64,000 nt of DNA from Symsagittifera roscoffensis (Eukaryota; Xenacoelomorpha; Acoela; Convolutidae). Made by a program: the position numbers and the translations under genes. The notes under the pieces were generated by a model. That model did no database searches. It was not told the DNA's origin and worked only from the letters and a program-made list of their open reading frames with translations. The DNA lies in the NCBI RefSeq assembly GCF_963678635.1, contig NC_087069.1, positions 3,052,166-3,116,165 on the forward strand, read 5' to 3'. This document shows positions 11,101 to 19,681 of this stretch, one piece after another; within the stretch, counting starts at the first letter, position 1; each line of letters begins with the position of its first letter.

Positions 11101-14100
11101 AACATTTTAAAAATTACTTGTATGGTGCCGAATTTGAAATTGTGACGGACCATAAGGCATTATTATCAGCATTAAATGCAAACCAGAGCAACAAAACTAT
11201 GCATAGCAGATTAACCCGTTGGGTAAATCGACTGTTACCATTTAATTTTAAGATCAAGCACATTCCGGGAAAAGAAATGGGATTTACAGATTTACTGTCG
11301 AGACTACCTTCAGGTAAAGCACTCCCTACATCACACTACGATAGCGAATTTGTAGTGGCGACAGTACAAAAGATTAAAGAAAACCTCTCTGTAAATAACG
11401 ATTGTAAAAAGAATAATTGTAAAAAGAACGAAGTGTATTATCCATTGGATGTAAATACGATTAGTAACTTGAATTGCAATAATCCAATGGGTGGAAAGAA
11501 AGATTTATCACAAAGCATCCAACGGTCGTTCTTCTCGAATATTCTGAATTACGTAAACGACACTATCAGAATTTGTAATTCCAATCACTCGCGTTCAGAG
11601 TCTTGCACAAGCGGTTGTGTTCCTTTAAACTTATCAAAATTTGATTTCAATTATTTTTACCTATCAGACAAAACTTTTTTTATTTTTTCTTGCCCAATCA
11701 GTATTATTATTCAATCAGTCATTAAATTCAGATCAAGAAAAACAATTACAAGAATTTATTACATCAGTCAACTTGTTAAAAATTTCCCTCAGGGCAGAAA
11801 AGAAAGGAATTTTCTTGAATTTTAATAACGACATAATGTCAGACATACACAAAAAACTGTTGGCCAAATACAAGGGAGATCTCAGATTGCCAGACAACCC
11901 GTTATCATTATCAGACCATTGTTCGAATAAGCTGATTAAACTCATGACGGACGAAGACAAAATCCTCAAAGAAGTAAAGAAGGCGGTACACGAAGGCAAA
12001 CCATTGGACAAATTCGGAGCCTACTTAAAGAACTTCCAGAGGGATATACATGTGAAAGAAGAGCTGTTATTCAACGATAACAAACTGATAGTGCCGGCTG
12101 CATTACGATCACCTTTCCTGTCACTCCTTCACGAGACTCATCCAGGGCAGTTTGGGATGAAAGCCTTGGCAGAAAACATTTGGTGGCCACATCTATACAG
12201 AGAGATATACCATCATGGAAAGAATTGCACTCAGTGCATAATGGCCGGTAAGAACCTAAAAGTTTTACAAGGGACGAACAAGACTGAGAAATTACCGAAC
12301 CTGACCGAACCAAATGAAGAAGTAGATTTAGACTTTGCCGGCCCATTGGACAAGAGCTGGGGTAACGCAAAATATCTCTTGTTATGCATCGACCGCTTTT
12401 CAAAGTTCCCGTCGGCGAAGGTAGTAAACAACACTTCGACTTCTTCAATTTTAACCTTCATGACAGATTACTGCCATCTTCACGGATTTCCAAAGTCCAT
12501 TAGAGCCGACCATGGGTCATGTTTTACTTCGTTTGATTTTAGAAACTTCTGTGAGAAGAACAACATTAATCTAATTCTATGTACGGTTGGCGATCATAGA
12601 TCCAATGGAGTAGTAGAAAGACTCATTTTCACGGTCAAAGCTAAGCTTCTGGCAATGTCGTTCAACGATCCAAAACCATCCTTAAATACGGCTATTGATA
12701 AAATTATTTGGAACATACGCTCGACGAAACAATCATCCATTGGATGCTCTCCGTTCTCAAAACATTTTAATAGATCTCCCAATACGTTCTGGAAATCTTT
12801 GGTCTCTCACGCAATTAGTTTAGATAAGGGGAAATCAATCATATCGAAGGACAGAGCACAAGACTGGGGGGCTGATGACGCGTTTGAAGATGGCTACCTG
12901 GAAGACAGAACAATTGAGGAAAGAGGCTATGAGAGCGACCCTCTAACAAAGTAGATAGAAACCTTCAGCGAGCCCCACTGTCGAATCCCTTCAGCCATGG
13001 AGGTAACTGGTTTAGGAAAACAGTTAACAGGAGGGAAGGAGAACCTTATTTTAAACCTTTAGGGAGTAAACCTTTGTCAGACACGAAACATACGGTCACA
13101 GTAGATAACGGACATGTGATAAGAAAATCGGACTTAGCTTTTAACAAAACCCAACCGGCAGCTCCTAAGACCTTCACGGCAAGACCGAAACCGCTAATTA
13201 ATAGTAATGATTTAGCAGGCAAGCGAAAAAGAAACTCCCCTTGCAAGAGACGAGACTCAAATATAGGAGGCCCATTGATGAACTCCACACCAACGGGTGG
13301 AAATTCAAGCAAAAAGAGGAGATCATTCTTCACGAACTCGAAAGGTTCAAAATTCGACTATAATAATCTAGATTCGTCGTTAACGTTAGACCTTTGGGAT
13401 AAAGTCATTGACGACTACTTGGGTACGGAAACGGAAATGGTATATAATACACCAACTGTTAACCTACATAGTGATTTAGATCAACCAAGGAGTACCATAC
13501 AAAGCCAGACAAACACTGAGACAACATTCAATATACCAACGGGCACAAGCGACGACCCAATTCGAGTGGATAGCTCTCCGGAGAAGACAGTGGAGACACC
13601 AAAAACCCCGATATCTTCAAAACATCGTGTAAGAAGAAACCCAGGCCCCCCGAAATTCTTTGGCGAGAGACGGTTCATCGACCAAGTGACACTCGGTACG
13701 GAGACCATTAGTGCAGTAGACTCCGATGACGAACCAATTATTACGTTTTCCGGTGCAAAGAGCCCGAAACAAATTCCTTCATTCTGTACGACGTCTCCCT
13801 CGGATTATCTTACACCCATTGACGAGATCCCACGTCATACGATTTTGGTTGCTGAAACCACTCAAGACGAATTCTCAACACCTTCCTCTCAGGCGACAAG
13901 GACCGCATGGGTATCGCCACCATTGGCAGAAGGGACCAGTAATACTCAGGATGAAATCGATAGCGACATATCCTCGGGCATCGATACCGATGTAAGAATA
14001 GAGGCAGATAATTTCCATACTAGATACAACTCTACGGTCTCAAACTCTGAAAACTTTTAAACTGTGGTAACACGACATGTTACGTATTTGACTTAGCTTT

Positions 14101-17100
14101 TATCCATTGGATACCCAGAACTTTTTTTTTATTATTTACCTAGTTAGTGAGTTAGTTAGTTTGCTTTAATTGTACAAATGCTACATAACCCCAATTGTGC
14201 ATATCATTTTGTACATTCAGTGTTGATATCTGTGTAAACCTGTAAGTAGCCTGAATATATTACCATATAATTACCTCCATTGTAATTTTTACTCTCTGTA
14301 AAAATCCATTGGTGCTAAATGCGGTTACGTTTTGTTTCTTCTTTGGCCCTGGTGGAGCGAGGGGAGATGGAGTATATGTGTGATATTGGCTACATCGTTG
14401 AGCGGGCAGATATTAATTTTTGTGCACTGGGGAATGTTGTGATTCAGTATTTTTAGTATGTTATAACCTTGACCTCTATTATCTAATTACGTACCAGTCA
14501 ATGTTAACTCTACGAAGTCCAGTGGACTTCGAGTCACGAGTTGCTCTTTTTAGACTACAGTCGGTTTTAATTCAACCAATACTTTTATTCTCTTTTAACT
14601 TAGTTAGATATAATAGCTACCAGTGGTACATCTTAACTCTTTATTATTTTAGTGTGTTTTTTTTCTTTGTCCAACTACATCGTACTGTCTGCCTTTGATT
14701 AGCGGGTTTATTTCAAACTAATAGCTTTATTCAGGGGCAGATCTAGGATTTTCTCAAAGGGAGGGGCGGATTTTTCGGAAATTTTATCGACCTTTTTTTA
14801 GATCGACCAAATTGTTTTTCCGTGCACTCCCAGAACACTATGAAGACCCTTTTTTGACAAAAATTTTGCGCCGCATTCGTCGCAAGTTTAGTTTCGGAGT
14901 ATGGTAGAACAGTTTTTCTCGATGATTGGACAAAACTGATTTTATCTTTTTTAAAACAAAATAAAAAGGTTTTCATGCTTAAGCAAGATAGCCTCCATTT
15001 TCGAAGATTCTTCCAAGATAACCTCAATCTTGCAAGATAACCCTATTTTGCAATAATCTTGCAAGATCTTGCAAGATAACCTCCCTTGATCGAATAGGGT
15101 TGTTTTCACTGAAAAGATTTTTACTTTTTTCAATTTAAAAGTTTTTCCAAAAAAGTACATGGCAATGATCGGTTGCTATTTTTTGATTTTAGTTTTTGAT
15201 TCAACTTTACAAAAAATGCTAAGTTGTTATATAATGATTTTAGCAGGGTTGATCATTTTTTATCGCCAGGGATACTAAAGCTCATTTTTGCCTCTGTGTG
15301 TAATTTGGACTTTCAGCTTTCCTTTAAGGAGGTGTAACTGATAAAACCCGACATATGTACATCTGCACACGTGGCTCACAAGTACACGTTCTCAAAATGG
15401 TATAAAACGAAAAAGGCAATGATTCTCATTATGGAAAAATCATATCCGATCAGCAGAGCGTTGGCTTGAGAAACAGCCATGCGACTATTGAGGTACTTTT
15501 CCGTAGTGTTATTCACTGCAGTATTGTCAGTGAGTGAGTGTGTGTTGTGTGTGTTGTAGGGAGCAAGAGTCAGGAGCCGAAGCAGTCGGCGTCTGTGGAG
15601 GAGGAGGACTATGTGCTGGACACTCTCATGGACTGCGAGGACAAACTGCAGAGACTGTTGCAGGACCTGGGGGACAGTGCAGGGGCCACAGCCACAGGGG
15701 AGGGAGAGGGCGAGGGCGAGGGGGAGGGGGAGCAGGCAGCAGGAGGGGGAGTGAGGAGGATGGAGCAGCTGGAGAGGGAGATCATGGCACAGCAAACTGC
15801 CTCTGGACAGCCGGACTACACTCAGGTACACTCACTACCCCCACTCTGGACAATTGCCCAGTTTCAAACAAGATTTGAGGTGTTCGTGCCATTGTTGTTT
15901 GATAAACAGATTACGCTTCAATAAATGTTGCTGTAGAATGAACAGTTTGACCAGTCTTAGATTGTTTTTTTTTCTAAATAAAAACGCAATCTTGAGCAAA
16001 TTTTTCAAAAAACCATTCAAAGTCGGACCAAGATTTGTAGACGCTCCATTTTGCCCTTCAGTATCATTCCATCATTCTTAGAAATTTTTTACCCGACAGA
16101 ACTTTAAGTTTTTTGAAAGTTTGAAAGTTCTTACGGTGATTGTGCTGTTCATCCGCTCGCATTTGTTCCGCATGTTCAGTTTTTCAATCAATATTCTTTA
16201 GATGAAGTTTGTGTTTGTGTTTGCATTATTTGCATTTTGTTCAGATGGCGGAGGAGAGGCTGCCGCAGTACAACACTAGAGTGGTCATCTCCTCCTCCAA
16301 CAAAGACGGGGGTGTGGGCAGTGGAGGAGGGGGACTGTACGAGGAGGGGGAGAGTGGGGAGGACGAGGAGTGTCCCAACAGGGAACAGATCAAGAAGAGG
16401 AGCGAGGACCTCGTCAACTCAAAGGTAACACAACGCGACACGACACGACACGACACGACACGCGACACGACGTTGCACACTCACCATTACCAGCTCGATC
16501 AATCAATATGAACCAATAAATCTCAAACAATTAACAAGGAGAGCCGGTTGCTGTGCATGCAGCACAGAATGTTCCAACCACGTTCATAAAAAATAAATGA
16601 TTTTGTTTTTCAATTTTTTCTCCAAATTCGAGTTTTTTTGTGGGTGGTATGATGAGAAAACTATACAACACGTATAAATTTAGCGGTTTAGGCAAAATTG
16701 ACAACAGCTATCTTCAAAAAAAAAAGAAAAAAAAACACGATTTTTTTTGCACAATAATGTTTGAAAGGAAACGCTAAATGAAGCTTCTACAACTAGTTTT
16801 TCTTTTAGTAAAGTAAACTTTTTCAGCTGAATTGACTATGAACCCTCAATTTTATATATTCAACGAACGTTACTCGATCGCGCTGCTCGCCCGAACTTAG
16901 ACCAGAAATCAAAAATTTTAAATAAGTTTTTCTCGACACTAAGAAAAGTTCTCAAAATTTTTCAGTGTCGTCTGAATCATGACTGAAAGGGCTTTTTATG
17001 ATATATCACTAGACCAATTCCGATGATTACAGCGCTGATTTAAATTATGCGGACTAAAAGCATTAAACAGGAAAATATAAAACTAGTATTTCTCGAATTC

Positions 17101-17289
17101 AGTTGAGCTTATGTATAAAAAGATGAAGACAAAACTTGCTTAGGATTTCAGCAGGAATAATATGATGTAATTTGTTTTGCAAAATTCGGGCCCCTAAAAA
17201 CTGTATGTTTTGGTTGCCTTTGATTCTGTTGTTTGTTGCAGACGAAGAGACGCCAGCCGAAGAAGAAGAAGAACGCAGCCAAGAAGTAG
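1902..17289 (+). CDS. ODAD3: ODAD3/CCDC151 outer dynein arm docking complex subunit, 3' part of gene (six exons)
   Basis: ODAD3 is a coiled-coil subunit of the docking complex that holds outer dynein arms on ciliary doublet microtubules. Visible coding exons are 1902-2107, 2687-2844 (or from 2638), 5498-5714, 15560-15825, 16245-16424 and 17242-17289; the start of the gene lies outside the window. Recognition rests on family-like stretches in the right order: a basic-acidic coiled coil, YQEAFVRMKEATGV, AMKYRGETKLS, VLVSVRAGVEHL, DYVLDTL, LPQYNTRV, and a lysine-rich C-terminus ending in TAG. All listed introns are GT-AG and the phases agree from 2844 onward (0, 1, 0, 0). ODAD1/CCDC114-type relatives share the coiled-coil style, but the AGVEHL and YNTR stretches favour ODAD3. 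Family recognition is from memory and was not searched. Confidence 0.8.
2257..2327. repeat. perfect 18-bp inverted repeat, 35-base loop, in ODAD3 intron
   Basis: The arms 2257-2274 (TGAAAAGTGGATGTAGCA) and 2310-2327 are exact reverse complements. It could be a small MITE remnant or a transcribed hairpin within the intron; no target duplication was recognised. Confidence 0.85.
2687..2844 (+). CDS. ODAD3: ODAD3 exon b
   Basis: Encodes SYQEAFVRMKEATGV and a following coiled coil, the best-conserved type of block in the ODAD1/ODAD3 family. The donor GAG|GTACTC leaves phase 0. Two acceptors are possible. TGTGTGTAG at 2637 resembles the other acceptors of this gene but meets a stop if joined in phase 1 to exon a; the AG at 2686 keeps the frame but follows a purine-rich tract. 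The 5' edge is therefore uncertain. Confidence 0.7.
3068..3357. repeat. direct repeat copy 1 (about 288 bp)
   Basis: Nearly identical to 4649-4938, offset 1581 bp, starting CTTTAGTAGGACG and fading just after GTGAGCC. The two copies bracket about 1.3 kb that holds a foldback repeat. The layout resembles long terminal repeats of a non-autonomous element or a local duplication; no target duplication or primer site was found. Confidence 0.9.
3381..4195. repeat. foldback element (inverted AT-rich repeat family, copy 1)
   Basis: The left edge (ACTTTCGAAGAAAGT, then GTGCTCGGGTGTTTTTTT) recurs as its reverse complement at the right edge near 4160-4195. The centre near 3711 (TGCTTGTATATCAGGGC) marks the switch from forward to reversed unit. 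Related units occur near 17930, 18090, 21160, 22290, 22440 and 22930. Confidence 0.65.
4649..4938. repeat. direct repeat copy 2
   Basis: Second copy of 3068-3357, essentially identical over about 285 bp. After the repeat the two sequences become unrelated. Confidence 0.9.
5498..5714 (+). CDS. ODAD3: ODAD3 exon c
   Basis: The acceptor is GTGTGTTAG and the donor is AAAG|GTACAT (phase 1). The product is a coiled coil with EAMKYRGETKLS near the start and TAKVLVSVRAGVEHL near the end. The phase-1 end joins exactly to the exon at 15560 across a 9.8-kb intron. The frame running on to 5854 is intron read-through. Confidence 0.85.
6919..7029. repeat. imperfect inverted repeat, CATACAATTTCAT arms
   Basis: The arm at 6919-6937 (CATACAATTTCATGCTATG) pairs with 7011-7029 with a couple of mismatches. 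The same core reappears in the hairpin at 7761-7794, suggesting related small elements. Confidence 0.6.
7157..7360. repeat. inverted repeat with about 80-bp arms
   Basis: The left arm 7157-7231 and right arm 7278-7360 share, in opposite orientation, AACATTTTCACAC, ACCAAAAACGTA and an ATAAACTGC-type outer end, with a loop of about 45 bases. It looks like a foldback MITE in the intron. Confidence 0.75.
7761..7794. repeat. perfect 14-bp stem, 6-base loop
   Basis: GTCATACAATTTTC at 7761-7774 is followed by TTCTAT and its exact reverse complement at 7781-7794. Confidence 0.9.
8110..8114. repeat. 5-bp target site duplication (TTTTA), left
   Basis: TTTTA directly precedes the left LTR and is repeated at 14647-14651 after the right LTR. 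Confidence 0.7.
8115..8326 (+). repeat. 5' LTR (212 bp)
   Basis: Begins TGTTGTGATTCAATA and ends CTCTTTATTA, with exact offset 6320 to the 3' LTR. The edges were set from the shared sequence, the flanking TTTTA and the primer site that begins with TGG. Confidence 0.9.
8326..9400 (+). pseudogene. gag region of the gypsy-type element, disrupted
   Basis: The first ATG (8326-8328) uses the last base of the LTR and the first two of the primer site. Its frame runs to TAA at 8479-8481 with a W-rich, capsid-like start (WNNWIDQFHLAIIAKE). The continuing frame from 8483 has a stop at 8594-8596, then stays open from about 8600. Two zinc knuckles follow: an unusual CX2CX7HX3C near 9190 and a canonical CX2CX4HX4C at 9254-9295. 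Gag would package the element RNA. One shift plus one stop make it a pseudogene as assembled. Confidence 0.8.
8327..8344 (+). promoter_or_regulatory. primer binding site (TGGCGCAGTCAACAACTG)
   Basis: Starts with TGG directly after the LTR, as expected for pairing with a tRNA 3' CCA end. The core GCGCAGTC would fit a tRNA whose acceptor stem starts GCAGTC, as in many tRNA-Ser; this is inference. Confidence 0.7.
9401..10069 (+). pseudogene. protease and start of pol, gypsy-type element
   Basis: Continues the gag frame without a break. Near 9560 the sequence NIPVDSASPVSF resembles a retropepsin active site with D-S-A in place of D-S/T-G. The frame ends at TAG 10067-10069 while the reverse-transcriptase homology continues in another frame from about 10056, consistent with a one-base indel. 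Ty3/gypsy programmed shifts usually lie between gag and protease, so damage is more likely here. Confidence 0.75.
10071..11690 (+). pseudogene. reverse transcriptase and RNase H of the gypsy-type element
   Basis: Copies element RNA into DNA and removes the RNA strand. The RT palm motif SNLDLKNAYSQ lies near 10297-10330 and the catalytic YIDD at 10500-10511. RNase H follows, with TDASHNGLGA near 10950, a TNELELLGVVWA helix near 11060, TDHKALLSAL near 11145 and a HIPG..FTDLLSRLP ending near 11310. Catalytic residues look intact. The frame is continuous to 11825, but integrase-side homology moves to another frame near 11680, within T-rich DNA. Confidence 0.9.
11700..12954 (+). pseudogene. integrase of the gypsy-type element
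   Basis: The HHCC zinc-binding segment lies at about 12130-12240 (LHETHPGQFGM and NCTQCIMAGK). The catalytic core has EVDLDFAGPL, then RADHGSCF near 12505 and GVVER near 12610, with exactly 35 residues between the second Asp and the Glu (D,D-35-E). The frame ends at TAG 12952-12954, overlapping another open frame that carries the C-terminal part. Integrase inserts the element cDNA into host DNA. Confidence 0.9.
12933..14060 (+). pseudogene. pol C-terminal tail of the gypsy-type element (not env)
   Basis: Open frame of 375 codons directly after integrase in a different frame. Its start resembles the small chromatin/DNA-binding end of gypsy integrases (HTVTVDNGHVIRKSDLAF near 13085), and the middle has RRNPGPPKFFGERRF near 13635, a basic/Pro pattern common in pol tails. 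No signal peptide, no transmembrane segment and few cysteines, so an envelope gene is unlikely. It probably belonged to the same polyprotein before a frameshift near 12940. Confidence 0.65.
14061..14434 (+). other. 3' untranslated part of the gypsy-type element
   Basis: No coding potential recognised. A G-rich run (GGTGGAGCGAGGGGAGATGG near 14350) and a short CTGGGGA just before the right LTR are the only polypurine-tract candidates. Confidence 0.5.
14435..14646 (+). repeat. 3' LTR (212 bp)
   Basis: Matches the 5' LTR apart from about one substitution (CAGTA here, CAATA there). It is followed by the TTTTA target duplication at 14647-14651. The near identity points to a young insertion. Confidence 0.9.
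14732..14870. mobile_element. hAT-type MITE fragment (left end only)
   Basis: Starts CAGGGGCAGATCTAGGATTT and is homologous to the left part of the complete element at 18752-19162. The right inverted end is not found downstream, so this copy is truncated. Confidence 0.7.
14990..15085. repeat. short CTTGCAAGATAACC repeats with a 22-bp palindrome
   Basis: CAAGATAACC occurs four times. At 15056-15077 the sequence is a perfect palindrome built on CTTGCAAGATCTTGCAAG. Intron of ODAD3; no function inferred. Confidence 0.7.
15560..15825 (+). CDS. ODAD3: ODAD3 exon d
   Basis: The acceptor is GTGTTGTAG and the donor is ACTCAG|GTACAC (phase 0). Encodes SVEEEDYVLDTLMDCEDKLQ, then a Gly/Glu run from a GAGGGC-type simple repeat, then a short coiled coil ending DYTQ. 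The simple repeat suggests a disordered linker that can vary in length. Confidence 0.85.
16245..16424 (+). CDS. ODAD3: ODAD3 exon e
   Basis: The acceptor is TTTTGTTCAG and the donor is TCAAAG|GTAACA (phase 0). The product starts MAEERLPQYNTRV, matching the family's LPxYNTR block. An acidic and Gly-rich stretch follows, then a basic helix. The ATG at 16245 is internal, not a start. Confidence 0.85.
16433..16470. repeat. CGACA microsatellite
   Basis: CGACA units repeated about six times just inside the ODAD3 intron, eight bases after the donor. Confidence 0.9.
17242..17289 (+). CDS. ODAD3: ODAD3 terminal exon
   Basis: The acceptor is GTTTGTTGCAG; 15 codons then TAG (17287-17289). It encodes TKRRQPKKKKNAAKK, a lysine-rich tail of the kind that ends ODAD3. 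No AATAAA was seen in the next 200 bases, so the cleavage site is unclear. Confidence 0.85.
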   Translation, partial: TKRRQPKKKKNAAKK

Positions 17290-17639
17290 GATGGAGGCCA
17301 CTGTGCTTCATCATCTGCTGCTGGACACACACTTAGCCTCAGAACTGTATGATCATATGATCACAGAGTTACTGACACTAAACCACACTTAAAGAAAGAT
17401 CAGATGACCAACAGATCTGTTCGAAAACTTTCCCTTACAGTCGCTAATGACCTAATTCATGGCCCAGTGGATTCGAATTATGTCTATTATCTTCAAGTGT
17501 TTGTATCTGAAACAGTTGCTACGAAGTTATCCAAATTAAAATGTTACAGCATAACTTTGTTTTTCTGTAACATGAGTTTCAATGGACGACGTGACGACAC
17601 TTTTGTAGGCGTGGAGTTTTTGTTTCGTTTTTCATCAAA

Positions 17640-18460
17640 AGTTTTAAAATTAATCATGCTTCATCTTGATTTTTTGCGGGTTGACATTTGATGTCTTTTT
17701 CAGCTCAATTCAAACTCATTTGGTAGAAGTGAGGCACACTACGCTTTCCATTGAAAAAAAAACGGTAATGGTCCGAATAAAATGTGAATAGTTTTTGCTT
17801 TCGAAAGTAGATTTAGGTTGTAGACTTCCCTTGTGAATGAAAAATGGGATCTTATGACGCAGTTTCTGTAATCTGGGACAACTTAACGAAAAATTTGTCA
17901 ATTATTACTTATCCTTGTTCCGACTTTCGAAGAAAGTGACAAAATATTTGTGCTCGGGGTTGTTTTTTTCTTCAGACAAACTTTACTAGTTTAACAAGCC
18001 TCTAGCCTCTTTTGACGGATTTTCTTAACATCATCTAAGAAATATTGTTGCCTTCAACTCAAATTTAAAATGATTTTTATTGTTCCGACTCTCGATGAAA
18101 ACGGATAACTTATGCTCGGTGTGTTTTTTTATTCAATAAGTTTTTGCGGATCAAAATAATAGTTTTCAACAAAAACTGATTATATACCATTGAAGGTTTT
18201 GACTACTTGAGTTCAAATATAAAAAGTTATTTTACCTCCGATAACTTTTTGTAAAGTTTTGATTGTTTGAAATTTGCCAAATTGGCCATGTTCTGGACTA
18301 AATTATGCGCGGTTTGAAAACTTTTTTTCATAATGCTGAGAGCGTAAAGCGAATTTTTTATGCTGAAAATATCGTTTTTGAAAGCGTTTTTTATTCGGTA
18401 CTTATAAGTGGGGCTAAAGAAATAGCCTGGTGGAGTTTTTGTATGTTTTTTAAAATAAAA
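17640..18460. repeat. AT-rich interspersed repeat, copy related to 22020-22760
   Basis: Both copies share GCGGGTTGACATTTGATGTC, AGTGAGGCACACTACGCTTT, CATTTGGT, TATGACGCAG and then GTTCCGACTTTCGAA-type units. They are diverged by many substitutions and indels. No protein was recognised, so probably a non-autonomous family. Confidence 0.7.
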
Positions 18461-18743
18461 AGTTGACGACCAAGTATTTTGAAGTAATTAGAGGGCGTTT
18501 CATTGTTGTTGGGGTGCTATTGTTATAGCCTAGATTTATTTTTTATAATTAGTGGTGATACCTCTGGTTGATTTTTTAAAGAAGATAACCTGATATATTT
18601 AACTTCTGCGCATTCAAACTGACAACATTTTAAAAAAACTGCGATAAATGAAACTACCGGTTGAACGTAGTTTCAAAAAAAAACAACTCCGTTGAAAGAC
18701 GACTTTAAAAATTTCAGATATAGTTTCAAAGTTCGTTTGTACA
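18461..18743. other. no gene seen
   Basis: AT-rich spacer between the interspersed repeat and the hAT-type MITE. A short stretch near 18640-18670 (AAATGAAACTACCGGTTGAACG) is similar to 21993-22016. Confidence 0.5.
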
Positions 18744-18751
18744 TGGTTCAG

Positions 18752-19162
18752 CAGGGGCGGATCTAGGATTTTCTCGAGGGCGGGGCGGATTTAAAAAAAA
18801 AATCGAAAATTTTGACGACCTTTTTTTTTTAGGTCGACCAAATTGATTTTTCGAGTTCTCCCAAAGCACTGTTTTGCCCTGTATAGGCAAATGTTTGAAA
18901 AAACAGTCAAAAAAATCGTTTTTGGGCACTTTTTGAAAAATTTTGACAAAAAAGTGCGTTTTTTGGCGCGCGCTCCCCCTCAAAGTTAGTATATATTGGC
19001 GCCTAAGGCGCCTTAAGAAAAATTTTAGGGTCGGTCGGCCAAAAATGGATTTCTGAAAAAGTATCAAAGGGGGACCCTTTGGGTCGGCAGGGGGTCGAAT
19101 CCCTGAGGAGGAGGGCGTCCGCCCCCCCCCCCCCCCGCTCCCCCTCCCTAAATCCGCCCCTG
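18752..19162. mobile_element. complete hAT-type MITE (411 bp) with 8-bp target duplication
   Basis: Ends are CAGGGGCGGATCTAGG and, inverted, CCTAAATCCGCCCCTG. The flanks are exact copies of TGGTTCAG (18744-18751 and 19163-19170). An 8-bp duplication and CA..TG ends fit the hAT superfamily. The inside has no transposase; frames in it are not genes. Confidence 0.9.
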
Positions 19163-19170
19163 TGGTTCAG

Positions 19171-19681
19171 TATGGTTTTTTTTCGCATTTTGTGACCGAG
19201 ATTTCGAAAGCTTGAAAATAGCAGTGATTTTAAATAACCAAGGTTTTTGCACAAAAAAAATTAGTTTGAATACGAACACAAGTAAAAAGAATCAATCTAT
19301 TATATACACCTATAGTTTATTCTTTAAAAAAATTTGCTTTCAAAAGTTTTCTCTTCCTTCATTTTTATTATATTCATTTGAAATTTGTATGGCTTTTTTT
19401 TGTTCAGCCTCATCAATTGATCAGTTTTCTCTTCCATCTAGTAGTGGTCTCTCTGGTTCACAACCCAGTTCAAACGTATCTTTGACATACGAAAGTATAG
19501 TTAGGGTGCACAATTCATTGTAAAAAACACCTTTTTAAAAGCAAAATTTATGTTATTTTTATGTTCTTAACTTTCTTCCTATTTTATGGTTCGCTGCTAT
19601 TAAAAATTTTGATCATCATACCTCTTATGATCTTGTTAACAGTTTTCTTACTTTTCAAAACTTTTATGATAAAAATTTAAT
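19171..19681. other. no gene seen
   Basis: AT-rich DNA. A 103-codon open frame at 19212-19523 has low-complexity composition and no recognised motif, and is not called. Confidence 0.5.

Larger units (their letters stand above)
8115..14646 (+). mobile_element. Ty3/gypsy-type LTR retrotransposon, nearly full length, inside ODAD3 intron
   Basis: Two 212-bp LTRs (8115-8326 and 14435-14646) differ by about one base and are flanked by TTTTA duplications. A primer binding site follows the left LTR. The order gag, CCHC knuckles, protease, reverse transcriptase, RNase H, integrase is that of Ty3/gypsy. The reading is broken by shifts near 8480, 10058, 11680 and 12940 and a stop at 8594, so this copy looks unable to make its proteins unless some breaks are assembly errors. 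It lies in the same orientation as the host gene. Confidence 0.92.

Noticed and set aside
12071-12448. 125-codon frame on the - strand
   Set aside because: Antisense shadow of the integrase coding region.
13074-14060. Envelope gene of an infectious gypsy-like element
   Set aside because: No signal peptide, fusion or membrane segment; motifs fit a pol tail.
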